64,000 bases of DNA from assembly GCA_947623455.1 (NCBI GenBank), contig OX392529.1:62929686-62993685 (forward strand). Direction: 5' to 3'. Under the pieces are notes generated by a model. The model did no database searches. It saw nothing but the letters and a program-made list of their open reading frames with translations, and was not told where the DNA came from. The position numbers were made by a program, and so were the translations under genes. Position 1 is the first letter of the stretch, and every line of letters starts with the position of its first letter. Shown here piece after piece: positions 36,801 through 45,985 of this stretch. This DNA comes from Mimachlamys varia (lineage: Eukaryota; Mollusca; Bivalvia; Pectinida; Pectinidae).

Positions 36801-39800
36801 CTAGTCTGAGACTACAATGGTCTAGTCTGAGACTACAATGGTCTAGTCTGAGACTACAAGGGCCTTGTCTGAGACTACAATGGTCTAGCCTGAGACTACA
36901 ATGGTCTAGCCTGAGACTACAATGGTCTAGCCTGAGACTACAATGGTCTAGCCTGAGACTACAATGGTCTAGCCTGAGACTACAATGGTCTAGCCTGAGA
37001 CTACAATGGTCTAGCTTGAGACTACAAGGGCCTATTCTGAGACTACAATGGTCTAGTCTGAGACTACAATGGTCTAGCCTGAGACTACAATGGTCTAGTC
37101 TGAGACTACAATGGTCTAGCCTGAGACTACAATGGTCTAGCCTGAGACTACAAGGGCCTAGTCTGAGACTACAATGGTCTAGCCTGAGACTACAATTGTC
37201 TAGCCTGAGACTACAATGGTCTAGCCTGAGACTACAATGGTCTAGCATGAGACTACAATGGTCTAGCCTGAGACTACAATGGTCTAGCCGGAGACTACAA
37301 TGGTCTAGCCTGAGAATACAATGGTCTAGCCTGAGACTACAATGGTCTAGCCTGAGACTACAATGGTCTAGCCTGAGATTACAATGGCCTAGCCTGAGAC
37401 TACAAGGGCCTAGCCTGAGACTACAAGGGCCTAGTCTGAGTCTACATCGGCATAGCATGATACTGCAACAACCTAGCCTGACATCACATTGGCCTAGCCA
37501 GAAACTATACCAGCCTAGCATGAGACTATGGGGCCTAGACAGAGACTACCAGGTCCTTGCCTGACACTACAACTACTTAGACTGAGACTACTAGGGTCTA
37601 CCTTTCCTTCTCATTACTGGGTACCTACCCTTGTTGTTACTGTGTACCTACCCTTGTCTTAGAGGCACTATTCCTGTTTCTTCTGTTTCTTCATTGTCAT
37701 CATCATCCAGGTGAATGTTCACTTTTGCCACATTATAAGTCTTGCTCTGACGCAGGAAGTCCTCGTAATATGCCTAAACGTGTAAAGGGTATACTTTTAC
37801 TTCCTAGTATACGAATTACAAAAGCAACAAAACAAATACAAAGTATTATAATCTAAATAAAGAAGTTCCAGAAGGACTTTGGTACCCACCACTGAAGTTT
37901 AGTAAATTGATGGAACCTTATAAAAAGTTCAAAGTCAATTTGTATGAAGAAACTTGATAATTCTCCAATGCCAAAACCTAATGAACTACTGGTGTTGGTA
38001 GGACTTTGGGCTTCTGGGAACTTCATCAGCTTATAACACACTAAGGCTGATGCTGATATTTGACCTGAATCACTGGTCAGTGCTGACATTTGCCCTAAAC
38101 ACATTACCTTTCAAAACAAAAGGCCCATAGGGCCTGTCTCATTCACCTGCAAACAGCTGTATCGGAACATTCGTGAGTTTTCTATATTTCCCCTTTTGAC
38201 CATGCCCCTCAGGCCCATGAAGATCAGACTTAACATTACCAATTATATAAAATTGAATTCCTTTCACCTAATGACGCTTCAGGTCAAAATTGGTCAACTG
38301 GTTTATGGGATTTAATTATTAGGAAAGTTAATGGACAAATGACAGACTATCCTTCTGATGGTGGTTAACAATTATGCTATATTTCATCCCTCGACTACAA
38401 CAGGTTACACAGTTGATTACTTGCAGAGGCAAAACATATGCATTTCGGACACACATACAGACAGAATGATCATTAAAAGGCATCCCCCACAATGTGGCTG
38501 GGAATCAATCATAAGGTATCTGTCTATTCTGATATATACTGACCTTGCCAGTTCTTACAAGCTGAAGTCTGTTCTTTGTGACTCTTTTCTGTACAAAATA
38601 TCCCATGAAGGCTGGAAGAAGCATATACCTGAAAATATTCGAAACATACCATATCAATTATACCTGTTAATTACAACCTTCCTGGCTCTACCATACCTCT
38701 CAGCACAGAGGATGAGGGTGGGGAACACCTTTCCCTAATAATTCCAACATTGATTTTCTGGTCAATGTATGATCAACTGGTCAAAAGACGTTGGCTTTAA
38801 AAGACTTGGGCACTCCAAAACAAATCTAGGACTTACACATTACAATCTATGCCCTGGTCCTAAGGCCCCGGGGTGCTTCAAATCTTTGTTTGGGGATATT
38901 CGCGCGACCGTGTATGTATTAAAGAACCTCGGTGATGACCCCAAGGGAAAAGCTAAAACCTATGGAGGATATCTGTATCATATGTCCATTTTCTCTTTGT
39001 TGTAATCTTTTGGAGCTCATTGTGTATCAAAGAACGATACAACTTCATGAAGAAAAAGGTCAGCTAAGTCACGAGGGGCAGTAACAAGGAACAATTCGGA
39101 ATTGAATGAACAGTTTTAACGTATTACAGTGAATTTTAACGGCTGAATAAGCTGCATAATTTAACATTCATTTCACTTCAAATCACATCATTTTTGAGAC
39201 ATTATGACATGTACTACCCTAAAATCTTGATAATAAGCCACGGCTTATTTTCATTCTTGGTAAGGAATCCCAGGCTTATTTTCAAAGATCGTCATATTTT
39301 CAAAGTAATTTATCCCATAAGGAAAGTAAGGCTTATTTATGAGACTTACAGTTTTCAAGAAATAGACAGTTGTACACACCAAACTTAAACATTTAGCCAA
39401 TCCTCTGATACTTCACCTGTACACAACTAAATAATTCTACCTGTCCTCTGATACTTCACCTGTACACAACACAACTAAATAATTCTACCTGTCCTCTGAT
39501 ACTTCACCTGTACACAACTAAATCATTCTACCTGACCTCTGATACTTCACCTGTACCAAACTAAATAAATCTACCTGTCCTCTGATACTTCACCTGTACA
39601 CAACTAAATAATTCTACCTGTCCTCTGATACTTCACCTGTACACAACTAAATAAATCTACCTGTCCTCTGATACTTCACCTGTACCAAACTAAATCATTC
39701 TACCTGACCTCTGATACTTCACCTGTACACAACACAACTAAATCATTCTACCTGTCCTCTGATACTTCACCTGTACACAACTAAATCATTCTACCTGTCC

Positions 39801-42800
39801 TCTGTCTGATACTTCACCTCAGTTCTTTGGTGGTCACCTCCTCTATTGACTCATTGCCGCTAAACAAAGCGAGATCATTCACCATCTTTATTGCCTTTTC
39901 TCCATCTGCTAAACCTTTAATGGCTTGTTTCTGGAATTATACAAAATTTTATCTTATCAATAATTATGACAGTAATTGACACTCTCGCCATTCTTAATAC
40001 AGGTATATATAGGTGTAGGGTTTGAATGAGATGGCTTTACGCAATACGGATGTAAATGTTACCGAACAGCATTCATTCCAGCATGAATGTTACAAAAATC
40101 CAGTTCAATCCTTAGATTTTGATTTTTACTGTAGAATAATTGTTTACTTCTCGTTTTCTTGAATAATTAATTTGTTAACTACATTTGTTTTGTGCTGTTC
40201 CATACAGCAATAAAACTTATATATAATTAATTTGTTAAATACATTTGTTTTTGTGCTGTTTCCATATAGCAATAAAACTTATATATAATTAATTTGTTAA
40301 CTACATTTGTTTTTGTGCTGTTTCCATATAGCAATAAAACTTATATATAATGAATTTGTTAACTAAATTTGTTTTTGTGCTGTTTCCATATAGCAATAAA
40401 ACTTATATATAATTAATTTGTTAACTACATTTGTTTTTGTGCTGTTTCTATATAGCAATAAAACTTATATATAATGAATTTGTTAACTACATTTGTTTTT
40501 GTGCTGTTTCCATATAGCAATAAAACTTATATATAATGAATTTGTTAACTACATTTGTTTTTGTGCTGTTTCCATATAGCAATAAAACTTATATATCTGT
40601 GGGATATAGTAGTTATTTTATGCCACCATGAGACCAGAAGTCTCCCAGTATATTTCCCGGCATGTTTCACCAGTCTTCATCCTCAGAGATTGTAATGCTC
40701 TGATCGAGCATTAAAGAAATCACAGACTGTGACATTATTCTCATTCCATTGTCTGTGGCCGTCCCTGTAGTGAAAGTAGAGTTAGAACCGCTGGTGTTGT
40801 GTTCTGTGGCGAACACATTTTTAAAGGGAAGTGTAGTGTGACAGATTTTAATTGTGCAGAGGATTAAGGCCACCTTCTAGCTTTGAGCTAGAGGGAATTT
40901 CCTTTAACTCAATGCTAGAGCGTCCAACTAGGAACCTGGAGATCCAAGGTTAAAAATCCTCGGTTGAAGCACACTATTCTCTTTCCTGTTACAAATTGTG
41001 TCTGCAGCCCTCCCTGTACATGAGTAGTGACAGTAGAGTTAGAACCTCAAGTGTGAACACATTAAAAAACGGGGTATAAAGTGGCTAATTTTAATTGTAC
41101 ATAGGATTTAGGCCATCTACAACCTTCAAGCTTCACTTGTTCGATGTTTCTGTGCAAGTTACATTTATTTAGGCATGAAAAATTATACAAATACAAATTA
41201 ATTTCATTTGAATGCAGGAAAGTTCTGAAAACAGATAAAATACTTCCGGTCTACAGGGATAATTCTGACTCTTAAAACCTATGGGAGAATTTGAGGGATT
41301 TTGTGGGATCAGCAAAATATCTTTGAGATTTTCTATATAAAGTAATACAATTTTGAATTTTCAATGAGATTTTCAGGAAAATATGGGTAAAAATCTCCAA
41401 ATCTCGCCCCAAAGTGATCCCTGGGTCTGTATGACCTTTATATGCTTTAGGACTCACACAACTAAATAATTTACTATATGTTATTACTAAGCTTTAGAGC
41501 TAATAACTTTAATATTTGAAGTTCAACACTAGTGACAACTGCCTGGATTCACAGATACATACATGGCAAAGACTTCAAATGACATTTTATCAGAAGTTTC
41601 GTGGCATTTTAGCTCGCTACGGGCGTCTGCTTCGGACAACTGGAAATTTACATATCAAACCAGTGAAAGGGGACGGGAACACCCTCTGACTTTTGACCCC
41701 ATATCAATCCGCCATCACATATCAAAATCTACCAAAAGTATACATTTTTGTAAAGTTAAATATCTATAGATTTCATTCAATGCAGAATATGTCAACAATT
41801 ACCTATTTAGATTATTCAGAATCACTGTACTTAGCCGGAACAAATTTTCGGTAGGGACTACAAACGTATGAAACACTTCGTGATAGGCTGATTTAGTTGT
41901 GTGATTCCTTTATTACGATGCTAGAGTTACTGCGAGGGGATTGTTACATCAAGTTTCTAAGTAGCCAATGATTCCATTAATCATCTTTCATCAAAGTGTT
42001 ACTAGATTCTATTTTTTTTTATAAATTTATGCGACTTGGACAGAAAAAAATGGAAAAGATGAGCTAGTTTAAACATTAGGTCTAAAGTGATTTTAGCTAA
42101 TTTTGGTAACAAATCTATACCCTGCTAGGTATATAATAGGCCGATTTGTATATATTATACGAAAGTCTGTGGTTTTTCCCGACCTGTTTATGAAAACATA
42201 ACATTTTACATAGTCAATTACATATAGTAGTATAAGGAAAAGTGATACCCACAGCACGCCTCAAGCTTGTAAGGTATTTAACTTAATCAATGCACACCTT
42301 TTATATACCAGGTATATGCCTGGTTGGAACAACTGCCTTACTGGTTCTGGATTTTTACTAATATAGCTCTAAACTAATTTTTTTTCAAAACTCTCCGACA
42401 TGTGCAGAAAATAAAGCCAAAGAGATCGAACGATATAAATAGCCATGACTGTCATAAACATAAAATTATTTGTTTATATTTGTAATGCTGATCTGAGTTT
42501 CCCCTGGCCCTAAAACCAGACTTTGACCTTCTGACAGATAAATAGAAACGTAAGTTCATCTTTCAAAATGTCTAGGCCTGGACTAAAGTGTCAGGGCCGG
42601 GGGATCACCTGGCTATAGTTCACTCTGTGATAACAGGGTGGTGTTTTTTTTAGAGGGGGGGGGGTGAATCATCCAAAACGATTGTGGGATTCATATAATG
42701 TATCAACTGTAATTCTATCAGTCACGACTTACTTGAACAGGATATGACTTTGTCTCCTCTTGTGTTTTCTCTAAGAACTCCCATGCTTTCCAAATATTTT

Positions 42801-42852
42801 CAAATAAATCAGGTAGCCTTTCGGCTCCTGTGTCTGCTTCTCCCTCGGCCAT
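24839..42852 (-). CDS. IGBP1: Immunoglobulin-binding protein 1 / alpha4 / TAP42-like PP2A regulator (10 exons, complete)
   Basis: Alpha4/TAP42 proteins bind and stabilise the catalytic subunits of PP2A, PP4 and PP6 downstream of TOR signalling. Coding exons in order of translation: 42733-42852, 39818-39930, 38544-38628, 37652-37773, 35723-35858, 34177-34246, 31478-31563, 28498-28634, 26281-26423, 24839-24879. They total 1053 nt, i.e. 350 aa plus TGA; the human protein is 339 aa. Every junction is GT-AG and in phase. Landmarks: RLPDLFENIWKAWEFLE at the N-terminus; RYMLLPAF after exon 3 begins; a basic-acidic helix with REXXK-type spacing (RESK, residues 158-161), which I infer matches the phosphatase-binding R/K pair; KQVFGLGYPSIPTVTIEEFY near residues 258-277; an acidic stretch; and NWDEWKDEHRRGWGNRQNMG at the end. 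The last exon adds only 13 codons and is easily missed. Introns 1, 2, 4, 5, 6, 7, 8 and 9 carry distinct minisatellites. Confidence 0.96.
25490..26250. repeat. ~17-bp minisatellite in IGBP1 intron 9
   Basis: About 44 copies of atttactatagcaacat and variants (atggcaacat, atagcaatatg). A three-unit higher-order block recurs at 25.68-25.92 kb. It ends about 30 bp from the donor of the exon at 26281-26423. Confidence 0.96.
26456..27955. repeat. 32-bp minisatellite in IGBP1 intron 8
   Basis: About 46 copies of ggctaacagaatattgattt-ccataaagatta, starting about 35 bp beyond the acceptor of the exon at 26281-26423. Copies are very uniform. There are no unique spacers. Confidence 0.97.
28777..31062. 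repeat. 24-bp minisatellite with higher-order structure, IGBP1 intron 7
   Basis: About 90 copies of tatcacctgtcagtaacacc-agaa (also acaa). The array is interrupted by a longer variant, ggtggttatctccccctgac-ctttcacctgtcag, at about 28810, 29700, 30065, 30138, 30622, 30697 and 30868. Because 24 is a multiple of three, the minus strand stays open and yields spurious LLTGDIVV-repeat ORFs. Confidence 0.97.
31675..32965. repeat. 56-bp minisatellite in IGBP1 intron 6
   Basis: About 22 copies of a unit containing accagtctgtaattagtaag, accacctgtctatggctagc and accatctataactacc. Sub-types (tatatc / tataac, catgtc / catctg) are clustered. Confidence 0.97.
33475..33905. repeat. Modular dispersed element, ~167-bp cores with a GACGGACA tail
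   Basis: Two closely similar cores (cagcaaagattcagtatttt, then aatatggccgcctaa, atccgatttgcatgaaatac and ttccaatttgatacaaat) are followed by acagacggacggacggacag and related steps, then tatagggcacccgcatctct. It lies in IGBP1 intron 6, after the 56-bp array. Confidence 0.8.
34075..34175. repeat. Two-copy repeat at the IGBP1 exon 6 donor
   Basis: Two copies of ccattgtaattagatcagac-aaacaggttgaggttacg-ttgtctgta lie directly next to the donor of the exon at 34177-34246. Confidence 0.8.
35368..35492. repeat. 20-bp minisatellite, six copies
   Basis: Tandem aacaacataagtaccctgta in IGBP1 intron 5. Confidence 0.95.
35541..35756. repeat. 35-bp repeat that copies the end of IGBP1 exon 5 and its 5' splice site
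   Basis: On the minus strand the exon end plus donor (aaagaacatgtggacgaaga-cgtcaag|gtcagtat) is followed by five more 35-bp copies. Each keeps gtcaaggtcagta (gtcaaagtcagta in the last copy). The first copy is coding (KEHVDEDVK) and the others lie in intron 5. Divergence rises with distance from the exon. Confidence 0.92.
35925..37590. repeat. 21-bp minisatellite, ~78 copies, IGBP1 intron 4
   Basis: The unit is gtctagcctgagactacaat-g. With a 21-bp period neither strand meets stops: the minus strand reads (LRLDHCS)n for about 496 codons and the plus strand (SLRLQWS)n for about 332. The degenerate ends grade into unique sequence. Confidence 0.97.
37620..37655. repeat. Duplicated donor of IGBP1 exon 4
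   Basis: On the minus strand acaagg|gtaggtac occurs at the real donor and again 26-27 bp downstream (caacaaggg-taggtac), so two near-identical 5' splice sites stand in tandem. Confidence 0.75.
38110..38350. repeat. Degraded dispersed repeat
   Basis: Contains ggcccatagggcctgtctca-ttcacctgc and a core with ttcctttcacctaatgacgc-ttcaggtcaaaattgg, then gttaatggacaaatgacaga. This is the layout of the modular elements elsewhere in the window, here with a decayed tail. It lies in IGBP1 intron 3. Confidence 0.5.
39385..39825. repeat. ~43-bp repeat that multiplies the 5' splice site of IGBP1 exon 2
   Basis: About ten copies of tacctgtcctctgatacttc-acctgtacacaactaaatcattc. On the minus strand each contains acag|gtgaagtatcagagg, matching the real donor ctgag|gtgaagtatcag at 39818, plus a second gacag|gtagaat. 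The exon-proximal copy is the functional junction. Confidence 0.93.
40140..40600. repeat. 62-bp repeat, seven copies, IGBP1 intron 1
   Basis: The unit is ataattaatttgttaactac, atttgtttttgtgctgtttc and catatagcaataaaacttat-at. Copies are nearly identical. Confidence 0.96.
40750..41120 (+). mobile_element. tRNA-derived SINE, tandem dimer (second copy)
   Basis: Same family as 13168-13565: tgtctgtggccgtccctgta, cacatttttaaagggaagtg, ttttaattgtgcagaggatt, then the tRNA-like head aactcaatgctagagcgtcc with a decayed B box (ccaaggttaaaaatcctcgg), then a second tail ending in ttttaattgtacataggatt. It lies in IGBP1 intron 1. Confidence 0.75.
41140..42215. repeat. Diverged copy of the repeat at 43.3-43.7 kb
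   Basis: Two segments (41155-41260 and 41905-42200) align in order with 43330-43450 and 43460-43700. Shared words include tttctaagtag-caatgattcc, gcgacttggacagaaaaaa and ggttttycccgacctg. The copy is interrupted by about 650 bp. It lies in IGBP1 intron 1. Confidence 0.7.
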
Positions 42853-42965
42853 ACCGTACCGGATAGTAGTATAGTATTTTGTCAGCGTCGATGAGACGTT
42901 TTGCAGAAAGCTTGAAAATATACGATAAGTTCTAAAGCGCTATTTCAACGCCGACCAGAATAATC
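42853..42965. promoter_or_regulatory. Divergent IGBP1-FMC1 promoter region
   Basis: Only 113 bp separate the IGBP1 start codon (minus strand, 42852) from the FMC1 start codon (plus strand, 42966), so both 5' UTRs and both core promoters must lie in or overlap this interval. I see no clear TATA box in a convincing position. The sequence has scattered CpGs (for example cagcgtcgatgagacg and caacgccgacc). Bidirectional use is inferred from the head-to-head layout. Confidence 0.75.
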
Positions 42966-45900
42966 ATGGCGACCTCAATGACTTCCCGACAGATATTTCG
43001 TCAGCTTTCAAGGGAATTTCAGCTTATACACCCAAAAGTATGGATATCTGATGAGTGTACTCTTATCAGATAGTTTTGTGCAATATTTAATTACAATTTC
43101 AACCATTATAAGCAATTGCCAGATCCACAATAGTCGCCACGTCCTTCAATATTATCGCAACCACTGAACCAGCAACCCTCTTACAGCTGTACATGTGTTA
43201 TGACATAAGATTATGTTATCAGATGGGGGAAAACCGCAATTCGGCATATAATACATGTACACCAATGCAATCGGTCTATATATATAATACGCTGATTTGT
43301 TACTAAAAATAGCCAAAGTCACTTCAGGCTTCACTTTTTCAGTGTTTCTTTACTAGTCGCATTTATTTAGTCATGAAACATTATATGGAAATGCAAAAAT
43401 TAATTTTATTTGCGTGCAGGAAAGTAACGAAAACAGATGCAACACTTTCAGTCTATATGGCCTATGTTACGATGGTAGAGTTACTACAGCGGCGATTGTT
43501 ACATCAAATTTCTAAGTAGCAAATGATTCCATTAAACATCTTTCAGCAAAATATTGTTTATTTTGTCATAAATTAATGCGACTTGGACAGAAAAAATGAA
43601 AAAGATGAGTTTAAAGTGATTTGAGCTATTTTTAGTCACAAATTCGTACCCCAATTCGTGTATTATACGCAGATTTGCGGTTTTCCCCGACCTGGTTATA
43701 AGAATATATGTTATCAGTTCAATTCTTTATCCGGTTGATTTCATTCACTGATAAAGATAATTATTGATTTTGACACATAATTCCACATGTAAAGCAATTT
43801 AAGAAAGGTAAATACTATCATAATAGGTCATAATGATATTAATCCAACATCTGGGTAACAATTATCCATTTTAATGGAAAATATTGGAGGCAGGCTAAAA
43901 GCCTTTAAGTCCATATCACGATATATACAAAATAAAATGTCACTGGCAAAGTTATACATGAAATACATATACTCATTAAAATCATTTCTCAGTTATCATT
44001 ACAGATATTGTCCTTGATGTGATCATCTAGCAATATCTCAAAATCTCTAGTACCAACGTAGTTTCCACATTTTAGTAATAATTTTATCACCCATGGGTAG
44101 TTAGGTGAAATAAAAACACCAAAGGTCTTTAAACACTTAAAACGAGTGTCATTCTTTCCACTCAGTCTAATAAATCATACAACAAGGTGTATTTGTCTTT
44201 CAAAAAATTCCTCAATACAAGTATTAAAATTGTTACTGAAATGGTTATACAGTATATCGTTGATACCCAAATGCAGGATTATTACCCAGGCATGTACTTA
44301 TGCTCAACCTGATAAGTTTTGCTAGAGCTACAGTTGTGTAAAGTAAAATTTTTAAAGGTTACATCAGCTGTTTAGCTGTCCATGCATTTTTAGTGCCATA
44401 CCAATATACTACAGTACTGAAACTAGTTCCCAATCAAAACCAGCTCAAAATTATGACACAGGCATTGGCAACCCTGTGTTGAGCATCTTAAAAATGTGTA
44501 CAAAACTATTGATGGCTACACGAGTTCCCAAACCTTCATACAAGGAATGTGCATAAATTATACTCATTTTTATTCTAACTTAAACTAAAGACTTTTTTTG
44601 TGAAATTACAGATAAAACTTGATGATGTACCTGCGTTCAAACATATGACAAATGAGTTCAAAAAGTTCCAGACCACAGGAAAGCTTTTGTGTCGAGCAGA
44701 AAATGAGGTCCAGTATGTTGCAGATACTTACAGATGTATGTTGGAGAGCACCAGGAAACATGAGGTAATTTTTAACTGAATCCTTCTCAGCATCCTCTTT
44801 CCTATCACCCTTCAATAACTTCTCTTCCCCTACCTCATCCTTCCTCCTCCTGTACCCCCTCTGTCCTCCCCCCCCCCACCCCCACCCCCACCCACCATTC
44901 TACTTCCTCCCCTATGTCTTCTACCATCTCTCAACTTTATCCTTCCTCCTCCCTTTCCCCTTTGTCCTCTCCCCCCATTCTTCTTCCTCCCCTATGTCTT
45001 CTACCATCTCTTAACTTTATCCTTCCTCCTCCCTTTCCCCTCTATCCTCTTCCCCCATTCTTCTTCCTCCCCTTCCTCTTTTTTCCTCCCTTAACTTCAT
45101 CCTTCAGTTCTTCCTCCTCTACCTCTTCGGTCCTGTCCACCCTCAAACTTAAGCTTCCTCCTCATCTACCTCTTTTTTCCTCTCCCAATTTTATCTTTCC
45201 TCCAACCGTACCTCTTCCTTTATTCCTCCTCTTCAACTTAAAGGCCCAATATACGTATCTTCAGGGAAATTTTCGTGATTCCAAAAAATTCTGGAAAAAA
45301 AAAACCCAGTTGATAACCATGCAAAAATAAGCCTAAAACGAAGTAAACCTGAGCGGTAACTAATAAGAAACTCTTGACAAAAAAATCTAAAAAATTGAAA
45401 ATAATTCAGGTGGGGCCCACTTCAACAACAAACCGAAGGTAGAACACGGTTCGAAATGGATGCATGTTTACAAATAGCGTGTTTCAACTGCTGCTGTACC
45501 GGAAACTGCGTAAGAATACATCTTGAATATTGCTGATATCAGTTAATCTTAACTAAATCTATAAATATAATAAGTTATTAGGCTTGATTTTTGCTTCAAG
45601 TTTTGCCGAAAGTTACGTATATTGGGCCTTTAAGCGGTGTCAATTCAACTCCAACTTTCACTTTTTGTGTTTGATTTTTATTTAACTTCTGCTCACCTTT
45701 TTCACACATTGTATATTTGACTTTACTATAGACTAAGTGTCAATGAACCACCAAATATTGGAACAATAATAACCAAGTACACACTATTCATTTCCTTACA
45801 TGTATTTTGTTACTGGTGAAATGTTTAATGGTAATTGTTATCCTTCCAAACAAATTATGTCACCATGATATGTGGTTAATGATTGATTTTTTTTAAAGGA

Positions 45901-45985
45901 ATTGATGAAGATTTATGGCGGGAAAGGAGACAGGAGTACAGAAGAAAGTGCAAATCTAGTAGGACTGAATCTGCCCAAATGTTAA
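42966..45985 (+). CDS. FMC1: FMC1 homologue, mitochondrial ATP synthase assembly factor (3 exons, complete)
   Basis: FMC1 (human C7orf55) is a small LYR-like mitochondrial factor that helps the Atp12/ATPAF2 chaperone in assembly of the F1 part of ATP synthase. Exons: 42966-43037, 44612-44764, 45899-45985; 24 + 51 + 28 codons give 103 aa plus TAA. All junctions are phase 0 with GT-AG ends. The N-terminus SRQIFRQLSREF resembles the family's LYR-type helix, and the centre has GKLLCRAENEVQYVADTY and STRKHE. The C-terminal signature GGKGDRSTEESANLVGLNLP is highly characteristic of the family. Human FMC1 is about 113 aa. The short first exon and the phase pattern explain why no long ORF is visible here. 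Intron 1 holds an inverted-repeat element. Intron 2 holds a pyrimidine-rich tract and a TTAA-flanked MITE. Confidence 0.95.
43220..43695. mobile_element. Inverted-repeat element in FMC1 intron 1
   Basis: The left arm (gggggaaaaccgcaattcgg-catataatac...gatttgttactaaaaatagc) pairs with the right arm (agctatttttagtcacaaat...gtattatacgcagatttgcg-gttttcccc) over about 100 bp. The related copy in IGBP1 intron 1 lacks a clear left arm. Confidence 0.7.
43700..44605. other. Rest of FMC1 intron 1, nothing recognised
   Basis: AT-rich unique-looking sequence without a supported gene or clear repeat. Confidence 0.4.
44818..45237. repeat. Pyrimidine-rich tract in FMC1 intron 2
   Basis: About 420 bp, almost all C and T on the plus strand, with a ~105-bp imperfect tandem (tcttctaccatctctcaact, ttatccttcctcctcccttt, cccccattcttcttcctccc). 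It gives a spurious Pro/Ser/Leu-rich ORF and ends at a MITE. Confidence 0.9.
45242..45629. mobile_element. 388-bp MITE with TTAA target-site duplication, FMC1 intron 2
   Basis: It begins aggcccaatatacgta and ends tacgtatattgggcct, inverted repeats flanked by ttaa at 45238-45241 and 45630-45633. A TTAA duplication fits piggyBac-like or Kolobok-like elements. No coding capacity. Confidence 0.9.

Noticed and set aside
36031..37564. Overlapping 496-aa and 332-aa ORFs on opposite strands
   Set aside because: Both come from the 21-bp array in IGBP1 intron 4; a stop-free unit with a multiple-of-three period opens both strands.
44914..45330. Pro/Ser/Leu-rich 138-aa ORF
   Set aside because: Low-complexity pyrimidine tract in FMC1 intron 2 that runs into a MITE.
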